A stretch of DNA of 33,230 nt from an uncultured Succinivibrio sp. (GTDB lineage Bacteria > Pseudomonadota > Gammaproteobacteria > Enterobacterales > Succinivibrionaceae): assembly GCA_902785325.1 (NCBI GenBank), contig CACZXZ010000019.1, forward strand, positions 1 to 33,230. The letters are read 5' to 3'. The position numbers and the translations under genes were made by a program. Every line of letters begins with the position of its first letter. Position 1 is the first letter of the stretch. Under the pieces are notes generated by a model. The model worked only from the letters and a program-made list of their open reading frames with translations. It was not told the DNA's origin and searched no databases. This document shows positions 24,922 through 33,230 of this stretch, in pieces.

Positions 24922-25457
24922 TATTTACTATCCTTTTGCTCTTTGCCAAATAAGCCAATTACAACTAATAAAAAGGCACCAGTGCAGACAGCAATATCGG
25001 CTACATTAAAAGCAGGATAGTAGTATTGGAAAGAGTCTGTTTTAATATAAAACAATAAAAAGTCTACAACATAGGAAAGTACAAGACGATCAATTAGATT
25101 TCCTAAAGCACCACCTAGTACTAAGGCAATAGCTAAATTAGTCCATATTTTTTGTTTGTGGGTTCTTAAAATAGCTATAAATAGTACGATACTAATCAAG
25201 GCAGCTACTGCAATAAAAAAGTAGCGTTGCCAACCTGGTTGAGAGGCTAAAAAGCTAAAGGCTGCACCTTGATTGTGGACATGCACAATAGAAAAGAACG
25301 AAGTAACATGAAAGGCCACTGAATTAACAGGATAATTGGCCATGATTAGATACTTCGTTACTTGATCAAGTACGATAACGAGCAAGCTCCATAAAAGGAA
25401 CTTGCTACCATTTGGTTTTACGATAAAGGACATATTAAGCAAAGTGTCTTGTTTCAC
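24921..25457 (-). CDS. lspA: Lipoprotein signal peptidase (signal peptidase II)
   Basis: Inner-membrane aspartic protease that removes the signal peptide of diacylated prolipoproteins (such as BamE in this window). 178 residues with four predicted membrane helices. The catalytic pair is Asp132 (YVVDFLLFY) and Asp154 ([13 protein letters not shown]); NQGAAFSFL and [10 protein letters not shown] are also conserved. The start at 25457 overlaps ileS by 23 bases but has AAGGTGA just upstream. An ATG at 25433, one base past the ileS stop, is a plausible alternative giving 170 residues. Confidence 0.95.
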   Translation of the reverse strand: MKQDTLLNMSFIVKPNGSKFLLWSLLVIVLDQVTKYLIMANYPVNSVAFHVTSFFSIVHVHNQGAAFSFLASQPGWQRYFFIAVAALISIVLFIAILRTHKQKIWTNLAIALVLGGALGNLIDRLVLSYVVDFLLFYIKTDSFQYYYPAFNVADIAVCTGAFLLVVIGLFGKEQKDSK

Positions 25458-28263
25458 CTTGAGTCTTAATGTTCTCTACGCAACGAGAGCATAGACCTGG
25501 ATACTCAGGATCACTGTCAACATCATCCTCATAGTGCCAGCAACGCTCGCACTTCTTAGCTTGAGACTTAGTTACAGTGAAGGCACAATCTAAAGTCTCA
25601 GACTTAATAGCATCAGCTGGTGCCTCTGCATCAGATACGATAGCTTTTGAAGTAATTAGCACGAAGCGTAATTCATTCTCAAGCTTTCTTAAGTCCTCAA
25701 GTAATTGACCTTTAGTGTAGATATTTACTACAGCCTCTAGAGAACCACCGATTACACCATTGTTACGAGCAGTTTCAATTGCCTTGTTAGCTTCATTTCT
25801 GAAGGTTAACATTCTCTGCCAGAACTCTGAGTTAAATACTGATGACTCATCTAACTTCTCTAACTTGTCATACCAGAACTGAGTAAATACAAACTCATCA
25901 CGCTTGCCAGGAATTTGTTCCCAAGCTTCTTGAGCTGTGAAAGATAGAATTGGAGCAATCCAACGAACTAAAGCTTCAGCAATCTTGTATAAAGCAGTTT
26001 GGCAAGAACGACGAGCAGCACTGTTATCTTTAGCGGTGTACTGTCTATCCTTGATGATATCAAGATAGAAAGAGCCAAGCTCAATTGAGCAGAAGTTCAT
26101 CAAGATTTGTACTACTTTGTGGAAATCGTAATCGTCGTAGCACTTAATCAATTCTTGTTGAGTGTTATAAGCTAAAGATACTGCCCACTTATCAAGCTCA
26201 ACCATATCCTTAAACTCAACCATATCGGTCTCAGGATTAAAGCCATTTAAGTTTGCAAGTAAGAAACGAATAGTATTACGTACACGACGGTAAGCATCAG
26301 CAGAACGCTTGAAGATCTCGTGAGATACAGCCATATCGCCTGTATAGTCATTAGAAGCAATCCATAGACGTAATACATCAGCACCTAGCTTATCGATAAT
26401 CTCCTGAGGTGCAATTACGTTGCCTAAAGACTTAGACATCTTGCGACCTTGACCATCAACGGTAAAGCCGTGAGTTAATACTTGCTTGTATGGAGCTTTG
26501 TCTTTAGCTGCAATAGATAGCATTAAAGAGGACATGAACCAACCACGGTGTTGATCTGAACCTTCAAGGTAAAGATCAGCGCTATGACCTTTGAACTCAG
26601 GACGCTTATCTACAACTGAGAATTGAGTTGAACCAGAGTCGAACCATACATCTAGAGTATTAGGATCTTTGTGGTATAACTTAGCTTCTTCTGCGCCTAC
26701 TAATTCTTCAACGCTGATATCCCACCAAGCTTGAATACCGTTCTTCTCAACAGCTTTAGCTACCTTTTCAATGATCTCTGGAGTCTTAGGGTGGATTTCA
26801 CCTGTTTCATTGTTAATCAATACAGCACATGGCATACCCCAAGTTCTTTGACGGGAAATACACCAGTCAGTACGCTGTTTAACCATAGCTTCGATACGGT
26901 TTTGACCCCAAGCTGGTATCCAACGTACGCCCTTGATCTCCTCTAAAGCTCTTGAACGAAGACCTTTGTTATCCATAGAGATGAACCACTGAGAAGTAGC
27001 TCGGAAGATAACAGGAGTCTTGTGACGCCAGCAGTGTGGATAGCTGTGAGTAATAGGCTTTGATTTTACTAAAGCGCCTTTATCTACTAGCACTTTAATT
27101 ACATTAGGATTTGCCTTAAGTACGTTTTGACCTGCAAAGTACTCTACATCATCTTTAAAGCAACCATCAGGACCTACTGGATTAAAGATTTCTAGACCAT
27201 ATTTTACAGATACGTTATAGTCATCTAAACCGTGACCACCAGCAGTGTGAACGCAGCCAGTACCAGCTTCTAGAGTTACGTGAGCACCTAAGATTACAGG
27301 TACAGTAAAATCTAAGAATGGGTGAGCAAAACGTTGTAGCTCTAAATCCTTACCTGATACTTCCTCACCTAATAAAGAGTACTCTGTAATGTCGCACTCT
27401 TTCATAACGGTTTCTACAAGATCAGTTGCAAGAATAAATCTCTCATCCCCCTTTGTGGTCTTAACTTGAACTAAGCTGTACTTTAATTGCTCGTTTACAC
27501 AGATAGCTCTGTTAGCAGGTAAAGTCCATGGTGTAGTAGTCCAAATTACGCAGGAGATAGGACCTGTGCCTTGACCTTGAGCCTTAAAGGTTGCTAAAAC
27601 TTTCTCATCATCAGTTGAAGCAAAACGAACATAGATAGAATCAGATTTTACATCTGCATACTCTACCTCAGCCTCAGCTAAAGCTGATTGACAGTCCATA
27701 CACCAGTACACTGGTTTTAGACCACGCACGAAGTGACCGTTAGCAATAACCTTACCTAAAGCACGTAGGGTATCAGCCTCGGTTTGATAATTCATAGTTA
27801 AATATGGATTATCCCAATCACCTAGTACACCTAATCTCTTAAAGTCTTTTCTTTGACCGTCAACTTGGCTTTGGGCGTATTTGCGGCACTCTTGTCTAAA
27901 TTGAGCAGCATCCACCTTAACACCAGGCTTACCAACTAAACTTTCAACTTTAACTTCAATTGGAAGACCGTGACAGTCCCAACCTGGGATATATGGAGCA
28001 TCAAAGCCAGATAAAGTCTTTGACTTTACAATAATGTCCTTTAAAACCTTATTGATAGCGTGACCAATATGAATATTACCGTTTGCATATGGAGGACCAT
28101 CGTGCAAAATAAACATATTAGCGCCAGCTCTAGCAGTGCGGATCTTTTTGTATAAATCACGCTTTTCCCAGTCTTGTAACATACCAGGCTCGCGTTGAGC
28201 TAAATTACCACGCATAGGGAACGCAGTATCCGGAAGATTTAAAGTACTTTTGTAATCAGCCAT
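25435..28263 (-). CDS. ileS: Isoleucyl-tRNA synthetase
   Basis: Class I synthetase charging tRNA-Ile, with a CP1 domain that edits valine. The 942 residues match the bacterial type (938 in E. coli). HIGH is HIGH at 65-68 ([17 protein letters not shown]) and KMSKS is at 608-612 ([10 protein letters not shown]). The C-terminal zinc ribbon is present with Cys905, Cys908, Cys925 and Cys928. It sits 20 bases after ribF and overlaps lspA, the conserved ribF-ileS-lspA order of gammaproteobacteria. Confidence 0.98.
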   Translation of the reverse strand: MADYKSTLNLPDTAFPMRGNLAQREPGMLQDWEKRDLYKKIRTARAGANMFILHDGPPYANGNIHIGHAINKVLKDIIVKSKTLSGFDAPYIPGWDCHGLPIEVKVESLVGKPGVKVDAAQFRQECRKYAQSQVDGQRKDFKRLGVLGDWDNPYLTMNYQTEADTLRALGKVIANGHFVRGLKPVYWCMDCQSALAEAEVEYADVKSDSIYVRFASTDDEKVLATFKAQGQGTGPISCVIWTTTPWTLPANRAICVNEQLKYSLVQVKTTKGDERFILATDLVETVMKECDITEYSLLGEEVSGKDLELQRFAHPFLDFTVPVILGAHVTLEAGTGCVHTAGGHGLDDYNVSVKYGLEIFNPVGPDGCFKDDVEYFAGQNVLKANPNVIKVLVDKGALVKSKPITHSYPHCWRHKTPVIFRATSQWFISMDNKGLRSRALEEIKGVRWIPAWGQNRIEAMVKQRTDWCISRQRTWGMPCAVLINNETGEIHPKTPEIIEKVAKAVEKNGIQAWWDISVEELVGAEEAKLYHKDPNTLDVWFDSGSTQFSVVDKRPEFKGHSADLYLEGSDQHRGWFMSSLMLSIAAKDKAPYKQVLTHGFTVDGQGRKMSKSLGNVIAPQEIIDKLGADVLRLWIASNDYTGDMAVSHEIFKRSADAYRRVRNTIRFLLANLNGFNPETDMVEFKDMVELDKWAVSLAYNTQQELIKCYDDYDFHKVVQILMNFCSIELGSFYLDIIKDRQYTAKDNSAARRSCQTALYKIAEALVRWIAPILSFTAQEAWEQIPGKRDEFVFTQFWYDKLEKLDESSVFNSEFWQRMLTFRNEANKAIETARNNGVIGGSLEAVVNIYTKGQLLEDLRKLENELRFVLITSKAIVSDAEAPADAIKSETLDCAFTVTKSQAKKCERCWHYEDDVDSDPEYPGLCSRCVENIKTQGETRHFA

Positions 28264-28283
28264 ATTTGTCTACCAAACAACAA

Positions 28284-29231
28284 TTAAAATTCAGCTAATG
28301 GGTGCTTATCAAAAAACTCTTTTGCACAATTTCTATCGTGTAAAAGTTGCTCTTTTAGCACCTCAAGATTATTAAACTTAACTTCATCTCTAATTTTTTC
28401 AATAAAGAATACTCTAATGCTTTGAGCATATAAATCTTTATTGAAATCAAAGAGATTTACCTCAAGTAAAGCATTTTTTTGACCTGTAACTACCGTAGGG
28501 CGGTAACCTACATTAGCCATGCCATTATAGATGCCACTTTTAGTTAAAACCTTAACCGCATAAACTCCAGTTAAAGGAGTTACCTTACGATTGATATTTA
28601 CATTTGCAGTAGGGAAACCTAAAGTTCTGCCAATTTGATTACCATGCACTACAATGCCAGACATAGAATAGTATCTACCTAAAGCTTGTTTTGCTAAATC
28701 TAATTGACCTTTTGATAGGTACTCTCTAATTTTAGTACTAGAGATCCTTTCGTTATTTAAAAGCACTCCGTCAATAGCTGAGGCTTCAATTCCTACTGTA
28801 GCACCAACTCTTTTAATATCCTCAATGGTATAGGCTCCCCCTTTGCCAAAAGTAAACAAAGAGCCTACAGTGACACTTTTAACACCAAGTTTATCGTGTA
28901 ACAAATCAATTACATATTGATTTGGATCCATGGAGGCAAAAGATTGGTTAAATTTCATGCAAAAAACTAACTTAACCCCTAACACTTCAAGAGCTTGTAA
29001 TTTATCACGTAAAGAATAAATTCTAGCAGGGTGTTTTTCTTTAGAGAAAAACTCTAAAGGTTGAGGCTCAAAGATCATGACACTAGGTACTAAGTCTTTT
29101 TCCCTAGCTTTTTGTTTCATGCACTCAATAACCGCTTGATGTCCTTTATGTAATCCATCGAAATTACCAATAGCAAGCGCTACACCATTAGGTGTTCCCT
29201 TAAAATCACTAAGGCAGCGGATTAAACGCAT
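28284..29231 (-). CDS. ribF: Bifunctional riboflavin kinase / FAD synthetase
   Basis: Converts riboflavin to FMN and then FAD. The N-terminal nucleotidyltransferase domain has GNFDGLHKGH (22-31) and SSTKIREYLSKGQ. The C-terminal flavokinase domain has GRTLGFPTANVN and LTGVYAVKV. ATG at 29231 gives 315 residues starting MRLIRC, matching E. coli RibF (313, MKLIRG). A TTG four codons upstream is in frame but unlikely to be used. First gene of the ribF-ileS-lspA-ispH run, divergent from rpsT. Confidence 0.96.
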   Translation of the reverse strand: MRLIRCLSDFKGTPNGVALAIGNFDGLHKGHQAVIECMKQKAREKDLVPSVMIFEPQPLEFFSKEKHPARIYSLRDKLQALEVLGVKLVFCMKFNQSFASMDPNQYVIDLLHDKLGVKSVTVGSLFTFGKGGAYTIEDIKRVGATVGIEASAIDGVLLNNERISSTKIREYLSKGQLDLAKQALGRYYSMSGIVVHGNQIGRTLGFPTANVNINRKVTPLTGVYAVKVLTKSGIYNGMANVGYRPTVVTGQKNALLEVNLFDFNKDLYAQSIRVFFIEKIRDEVKFNNLEVLKEQLLHDRNCAKEFFDKHPLAEF

Positions 29232-29477
29232 TGATAAGTCCAAAATTACAAAAAAACAAATTATCTAAAAAACGATAATTAACATCGATTAAATTAGCTA
29301 ATTATATAATAAAAACGTGAATTCTGACACGCTTTTATCACATCAAATAAAGTACTTAATAATCAAATATTTAGATAATAATTTCAGTTATTACTATTGT
29401 TTTTAGTAAAACTAATGTAAAATATCGCGCAAATTCTTAGTATTTTGCTTTCAAATTATTATAAAAGTTGGTAGAAT
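29232..29477. promoter_or_regulatory. Divergent ribF/rpsT promoter region
   Basis: AT-rich intergenic DNA of about 310 bases up to the rpsT start. For rpsT, TGGTAGAAT (29469-29477) fits an extended -10. A further TAAAAT (29418-29423), with TTGTTT upstream at the short spacing of 15, may be a second promoter. E. coli rpsT likewise has two promoters. No clear ribF promoter was identified. Confidence 0.45.
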
Positions 29478-29492
29478 ACTGCGATTATTATG

Positions 29493-29526
29493 TGCCACAT
29501 CATGACGGAAAGTGGCAGTTTTTTTT
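29493..29526 (+). promoter_or_regulatory. Terminator-like hairpin in the rpsT leader
   Basis: TGCCAC (29493-29498) pairs with GTGGCA (29512-29517), followed by a run of eight T (29519-29526), within the leader and 19 bases before the rpsT start. The position suggests transcription attenuation of rpsT, or the end of a very short leader RNA. Confidence 0.55.
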
Positions 29527-29545
29527 AGGAATTCAGGAGCTATTT

Positions 29546-29809
29546 GTGCCTAATATTAAGTCTGCAAAGAAGCGCGTTGTTTTAGCTGAAAAGTCACGTC
29601 AGCGTAATGTTGCTGCACGTTCAAAGATGCGCACTCTAATCAAGAATGTAATCAAAGCTGTTGAAGCTGGTAACAAAGAGTCTGCAAAGGCAGCTTTTGC
29701 TGTTGCAGAGCCAGTTCTAGATAGAGCAGCTTGCAAAGGTTTAGTTCACAAGAACAAAGTTGCACGTCATAAGAGCAACTTAGCAGCTTTAATCAAAGCT
29801 ATGAACTAA
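29546..29809 (+). CDS. rpsT: 30S ribosomal protein S20
   Basis: Primary 16S-binding protein of the small subunit. Starting at GTG 29546 the product has 87 residues, the E. coli length, and begins [10 protein letters not shown] (E. coli [10 protein letters not shown]). It retains [16 protein letters not shown] near the C terminus. AGGAG (29535-29539) sits 6 bases before the GTG. The frame is open further upstream, but that part crosses the promoter and leader hairpin and lacks S20 similarity. E. coli rpsT uses a non-ATG start (UUG) tied to autoregulation; the GTG here may have a similar function. Confidence 0.97.
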   Translation: MPNIKSAKKRVVLAEKSRQRNVAARSKMRTLIKNVIKAVEAGNKESAKAAFAVAEPVLDRAACKGLVHKNKVARHKSNLAALIKAMN

Positions 29810-29829
29810 TCTTCAAAAAGATTATAAGA

Positions 29830-29854
29830 AAACCTCGCAGATGCGAGGTTTTTT
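29830..29854 (+). terminator. rpsT terminator
   Basis: A GC-rich 10-bp inverted repeat (29830-29839 with 29842-29851) running into a T-run, 20 bases after the rpsT stop. Confidence 0.85.
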
Positions 29855-29870
29855 ATTGTCAAAAGGACAC

Positions 29871-29900
29871 AAAAAAGCCTAACTTTAAGTTAGGCTTTTT
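29871..29900. terminator. ldhA terminator (bidirectional form)
   Basis: A long perfect inverted repeat (29872-29885 with 29887-29900) with A-run and T-run ends, just 3 bases past the ldhA stop. It can serve ldhA on the minus strand and back up the rpsT terminator on the plus strand. Confidence 0.85.
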
Positions 29901-29903
29901 CGT

Positions 29904-30914
29904 TTATTGAGCTTTAACTTCGTTAACTAACTCTTTACCATCGTAGAAATCCTTTGCATTTTGCAAGGTGGTAGTTACGATGTTAGTCATAGCTTCATGA
30001 GTAAAGAAAGCTTGATGAGATGTAATTAACACATTGTTTAAGCTCATTAAGCTTCTTAGATTGTCATCTTCAATGATGTTATCTGATCTGTCTTGATAGA
30101 AGTAGTCATGCTCTTCTTCGTAAACATCAAGACCTGCAGCACCTACTTGACCTGACTTTAGAGCTTCAACAAGATCTTCAGAGTTGATTAGTGGACCACG
30201 ACCTGTGTTGATGATCATGACACCCTTTTTCATCTTAGCAATAGAGTCTTTGTTGATTAAGTATCTATTGTCAGCAGTTAGAGGGCAATTTAAAGAAATG
30301 ATATCTGAGTTTTTATATAACTCATCTAAAGTTACATACTTAATACCAGATTTCTTTTCGTATTCTTTATCTTCAAAAACATCATAAGCTAGAACTTTTA
30401 AGCCAAAGCCTTGTAGGATGCCGATTAGTACTCTAGCAATTTTACCAGTACCGATTACACCTGCTGTCTTACCGTATAGATCAAAGCCCATTAAACCGTG
30501 AAGCGCAAAGTTACCATCACGAGTTCTAGTATAAGCACGGTGAGTTTTACGATTTAAAGTTAGGATTAAAGCTACTACGTGCTCTGCAATAGCGTGAGGA
30601 GAATAAGCAGGAACTCTAACAACACGAATACCTAATTCTTTAGCAGCTTGCAAATCAACATTGTTGAAACCTGCGCAACGTAAAGCTAGTAATTGCACGC
30701 CATTTGCTTTTAGTTTTTCTAAAACTGCTCTGTCTGCTCTATCGTTCACGAAGATACAAACTGCAACAGCACCATGGGTTTCATCAGCATTATTGATATC
30801 TAAGAAACTGCGGTGATAAATTAGTTCAAAATTAAAATTTGAGCTTTTATTGATATCGGTAAAGGCATGACGATCATAACTGTGAGTTCCGAAGAACACT
30901 ATCTTGTTATTCAT
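29904..30914 (-). CDS. ldhA: Fermentative D-lactate dehydrogenase
   Basis: NAD-dependent enzyme of the D-2-hydroxyacid dehydrogenase family, reducing pyruvate to D-lactate in fermentation. The start at 30914 gives 336 residues beginning MNNKIVFFGTHSYD, with GAGG just upstream; the frame continues to 30977 but has no similarity there. The nucleotide-binding motif is GVIGTGKIA (152-160). Catalytic residues are predicted at Arg239 (NTGRGPLI), Glu268 and His300 (TSHQAFFT), aligning with E. coli LdhA Arg235, Glu264 and His296. A perfect FNR box lies upstream, consistent with anaerobic control. Confidence 0.93.
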   Translation of the reverse strand: MNNKIVFFGTHSYDRHAFTDINKSSNFNFELIYHRSFLDINNADETHGAVAVCIFVNDRADRAVLEKLKANGVQLLALRCAGFNNVDLQAAKELGIRVVRVPAYSPHAIAEHVVALILTLNRKTHRAYTRTRDGNFALHGLMGFDLYGKTAGVIGTGKIARVLIGILQGFGLKVLAYDVFEDKEYEKKSGIKYVTLDELYKNSDIISLNCPLTADNRYLINKDSIAKMKKGVMIINTGRGPLINSEDLVEALKSGQVGAAGLDVYEEEHDYFYQDRSDNIIEDDNLRSLMSLNNVLITSHQAFFTHEAMTNIVTTTLQNAKDFYDGKELVNEVKAQ

Positions 30915-30966
30915 ATAATCCTCAATCAAGATTGTCTGTAGTAGCAAAAACTGTATTTTTTTAAGT

Positions 30967-30972
30967 GTTATA
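30967..30972 (-). promoter_or_regulatory. Probable -10 of ldhA
   Basis: TATAAC on the minus strand, placed so that the FNR box at 30999-31012 would be centred about 42-46 bases upstream of the transcription start, close to the -41.5 position of class II FNR activation. Leader of about 45 bases. Confidence 0.4.
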
Positions 30973-30998
30973 AGCATACATCATTTTGACTGCAATAT

Positions 30999-31012
30999 TT
31001 GATCTATATCAA
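30999..31012. promoter_or_regulatory. FNR binding site upstream of ldhA
   Basis: TTGAT-N4-ATCAA, an exact match to the FNR/ANR consensus, 85-98 bases before the ldhA ATG. The rest of the roughly 300-base ldhA-glgA gap is AT-rich; a TGGCATAAT element near 31171-31179 may be the glgA extended -10. Confidence 0.75.
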
Positions 31013-31221
31013 ACTTTTTTTGTAGTTTGAAAAATTTTGTTGTCTGTAAATCCTTTTTTAATGCGCTTTAGAGCTTAAGGTAGCCTTAGTATTAGAAAAA
31101 TTTAATCACTTATCCTCTAGATAAGATATAGCTCAAAAACTTTACAAATTGTGCGCCACCTTAAGTACTTACATGGCATAATAGTTCTAACTTACAAAAT
31201 AACTAATTTAGGATGTAAACT

Positions 31222-32685
31222 ATGAACATCTTATTATTGTCATCAGAAGTTGCAGGTATCATTAAATCTGGAGGTTTAGCTGATGTTGCTAAAGCTCTTC
31301 CTGTGCAACTACAAGCAGAAGGTCATGATGTACGAGTAGTAATGCCTTGCTACACTTGTATTGAAGGCTATGAGAATTTCCCAGTTATAGGTCAAGGAGT
31401 GCTAAATGAGAGCTCCTCTGACGAATCGATAAAAATCCCTTACACCATTAGAAAAACCTACATCAACAAGATTGTTGAAGTGTGGTTAATTGATTGTAAG
31501 CGCTACTTTGATAGAACCTCAATGTATGGCGACAACAACCAAGCATATGGTGATAATGGCGAGAGATTTGCTTTCTTTGCAGCTGCAGCTTTAGATGCTT
31601 GCACTAGAGTAAATTACTGGTTTGATATTTTGCATTGCAATGATTGGCATACTGGTATTGCACCTATGCTACTTCGCATTAAATATGCAAAAGATCCTTA
31701 TTTAAGTAAGGCTCGCTCTGTACTTACTATCCACAATGGAGCTTTCCAAGGCGCTTTTGACCGCTCACAGATTAGAATGCTCCCTGAGATTAAAGACATT
31801 TACAACGATAAAATCACTCAAGGCTCCTACATTAACTTCTTAAAATGTGGTGTCTTCTATGCTGACAAAATCAATACCGTAAGCCCAGGCTACGCTAAAG
31901 AGCTTACTACCTATTTAGGTGGTCATGGTATGACTCAAAACTACCTAGATAGACAGCAGGATTTGTCAGGTATTGTAAATGGTTGTGACTACTCTGATTG
32001 GGATCCTAAGACCGATCAATTATTAAGAATTAGATACGATTTAGAGAGTATCGATCAAAAGGTTTTAGGTAAATACCTACTCCAAAGAAAACTTGGCTTT
32101 GAAATGGGGGATACCCCATTATATGGTATGGTAGCAAGACTTACCGATCAAAAGGGTATTGGTCTTTTAATTCCTATTCTAGATAGATTCTTAGAGCACA
32201 AAGTTCAGGTAGTAATCGAAGGAACAGGAGATCCTGCACTTCAAAATGCAATTGCAGAAATTGCTCAGCGTCATCCTGGCAAAATGGTATTCCAACCTGT
32301 ATACAACAATGTGCTAGCTCATCAAATTGAAGCTGCAGCAGATTTCTTCTTGATGCCATCAATTTTTGAGCCATGTGGATTAAATCAAATCTACTCTTTA
32401 GCTTATGGCACATTACCTATTGTGCGTGCTGTAGGTGGTCTTAAAGATACTGTTATAGACTACGATCAAGACAAAGCTAATGGTACAGGCTTTATCTTCT
32501 ACGATCCTAACTCTGAGGAGTTACTATCCTGTCTTCGTCGTACTTTAATTCTTTATCTTGAAGATCCTAATGAATTAAAACGCATTAGACACAATGCTAT
32601 GAAGGTAAGATTTAATTGGTCTGATTCCTGCCAGAAATATATTGAACTGTATAAGAGTGCTTTAAAAAAGCCATCCTGGCAATAA
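31222..32685 (+). CDS. glgA: Glycogen synthase (ADP-glucose type)
   Basis: GT-B glycosyltransferase (GT5) adding glucose from ADP-glucose to alpha-1,4-glucan. The 487 residues match the family (477 in E. coli). The N-terminal KxGGL motif is K15-SGGL in IIKSGGLADV. HCNDWHTG, TIHNGAFQG and the C-terminal catalytic segment FEPCGLNQIYSLAYGTLPIV with GGLKDTV are present. TAGGATG precedes the ATG. No other glg gene lies beside it. A strong terminator follows. Confidence 0.96.
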   Translation: MNILLLSSEVAGIIKSGGLADVAKALPVQLQAEGHDVRVVMPCYTCIEGYENFPVIGQGVLNESSSDESIKIPYTIRKTYINKIVEVWLIDCKRYFDRTSMYGDNNQAYGDNGERFAFFAAAALDACTRVNYWFDILHCNDWHTGIAPMLLRIKYAKDPYLSKARSVLTIHNGAFQGAFDRSQIRMLPEIKDIYNDKITQGSYINFLKCGVFYADKINTVSPGYAKELTTYLGGHGMTQNYLDRQQDLSGIVNGCDYSDWDPKTDQLLRIRYDLESIDQKVLGKYLLQRKLGFEMGDTPLYGMVARLTDQKGIGLLIPILDRFLEHKVQVVIEGTGDPALQNAIAEIAQRHPGKMVFQPVYNNVLAHQIEAAADFFLMPSIFEPCGLNQIYSLAYGTLPIVRAVGGLKDTVIDYDQDKANGTGFIFYDPNSEELLSCLRRTLILYLEDPNELKRIRHNAMKVRFNWSDSCQKYIELYKSALKKPSWQ

Positions 32686-32704
32686 TTAGAATTTGAACCA
32701 TGGT

Positions 32705-32752
32705 AAATACCTCCTTTGGTGTGTGGAGTGCACTCCAATAGGAGGTATTTTT
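32705..32752 (+). terminator. glgA terminator
   Basis: An 11-bp outer stem (32705-32715 with 32740-32750) ending in a T-run. It encloses an inner 14-bp perfect palindrome, TGGAGTGCACTCCA. Confidence 0.8.
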
Positions 32753-32799
32753 ATTTAAAAGAAATCTCCTTAAGTTTGCATAAACATAGATAAAAAGAC

Positions 32800-33102
32800 A
32801 TGCTCTCATTGCAAAAGCAATTTTCTGATTATTGGAAGATAGGCATCGGTCTGCAAAAAGTAGACAACCTAAACTGTTCTAATTACTTAATTGCAATAGC
32901 AAACCAACAAATTCAAGGAAAGCTTGCAATTGATGATGCTTTAAAACAGATTTATTTGCACTACCAAGATAATTGTAAAGACAACTATCAAAAAGAAGCT
33001 GATATTGTAGCTTCAAGAATTGTAAAGCTTTTAAGTGAGGAGAATTTTACTGTAAGCTCCCCAACACCTCAAAAAGTTAAAAATAGTACCCCTATGGCCT
33101 AG
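32800..33102 (+). pseudogene. Probable N-terminal fragment of a Fic-family protein
   Basis: A 100-residue frame. The segment from WKIGIGLQKVDNLNCSNYL through EADIVASRIVKLLSEENFTVS resembles, from memory, the region that precedes the Fic domain in some Fic/DOC proteins, where the text normally runs into an IHxxLF helix and later HPFxxGNGR. Here the frame ends soon after, at a terminator of the opposing gene, and no Fic motif is found in any frame up to the window edge. It is either a truncated remnant or a short stand-alone protein. There is no good ribosome binding site (AAAAAG) before the ATG. Confidence 0.45.
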
Positions 33103-33120
33103 AGCCACAGGTGCAGGTAC
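33071..33120 (-). terminator. Terminator of the right-edge minus-strand gene
   Basis: On the minus strand, 5-bp and 8-bp paired segments (33116-33120 with 33086-33090, and 33104-33111 with 33091-33098; one G-U pair, 4-nt bulge) form a strong hairpin followed by a T-rich run. It lies 28 bases past the stop of the partial gene, and overlaps the end of the Fic-like fragment. Confidence 0.7.
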
Positions 33121-33148
33121 GGGGAGTGAGGGGTAGATCTGGGTAGGA

Positions 33149-33230
33149 CTACTGCTTGTAGTTCACTAGGTTCCACTTTTCAAAGTCAAAACCTTCAGAT
33201 AGCTTTTTCATATCCCAGGATTTGATTTGC
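33149..33230 (-). CDS. C-terminal end of an unidentified protein (partial)
   Basis: Open to the window edge: the last 26 residues, reading IKSWDMKKLSEGFDFEKWN near the cut and ending VNYKQ, then TAG at 33151-33149. Support is the downstream terminator at 33086-33120 and the continuous frame. The family cannot be recognised from so short a piece. Confidence 0.55.
   Translation of the reverse strand, partial: QIKSWDMKKLSEGFDFEKWNLVNYKQ

Noticed and set aside
29468-29545. N-terminal extension of S20 from an upstream ATG-containing frame
   Set aside because: The extension would cross the promoter and the leader hairpin and has no S20 similarity; the GTG at 29546 has the good ribosome binding site and the family start.
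32174-32809. Minus-strand frames over the 3' part of glgA
   Set aside because: They are shadows of glgA and of its terminator region, with no ribosome binding site or domain.

Overview
This AT-rich window looks like a chromosomal segment of an anaerobic or facultatively anaerobic gammaproteobacterium, most plausibly a relative of the Succinivibrionaceae/Aeromonadales. That placement is an inference from gene content and order, not a database match. The pointers are BamE, an LptF/LptG pair behind an mltG-tmk-holB run, the ribF-ileS-lspA-ispH order, sigma32-type heat-shock promoters instead of CIRCE elements, and a perfect FNR box before a fermentative D-lactate dehydrogenase.

Layout. Positions 1-4900 (minus strand) hold grpE, dnaK, dnaJ and greA. 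Heat-shock promoter sequences precede grpE and dnaK, and an intercistronic hairpin lies between dnaK and dnaJ. Positions 4983-8328 (plus) hold bamE, an unknown lipoprotein gene and ppk1. Positions 8374-15337 (minus) hold a GGDEF-like membrane protein with a degenerate active site, then mltG, tmk, holB, lptF, lptG and an orphan hicB-like gene. Positions 15534-18847 (plus) hold valS and a small exported protein.

Positions 19026-22650 are the accessory part. An Rpn/YhgA-like PD-(D/E)XK nuclease gene has a strong internal ribosome binding site and ATG, so it can also produce its C-terminal domain as a separate small protein. That is the genes-within-genes toxin/antitoxin layout reported for E. 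coli Rpn proteins. Two further free-standing copies of the C-terminal reading frame follow in tandem, each keeping the internal RBS and ATG, and the last carries tetrapeptide repeats. Next comes a tightly coupled pair: a Panacea (DUF4065) antitoxin-like protein and a coiled-coil, three-TM protein. This pair lies between the real 3' end of metY and a second, diverged copy of that 3' end 1911 bp away, as expected for a small element inserted at the end of metY. A probable Fic N-terminal fragment lies at 32800-33102.

Positions 22651-29231 (minus) hold metY, ispH, lspA, ileS and ribF. rpsT follows on the plus strand, with a terminator-like hairpin in its leader. Then come ldhA (minus, with the FNR box), glgA (plus) and, at the right edge, the C-terminal end of an unidentified minus-strand gene.

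The housekeeping parts are conventional. The most interesting part is the valS-metY interval, which looks like a small defence or toxin-antitoxin hotspot with an array of Rpn C-terminal cassettes.
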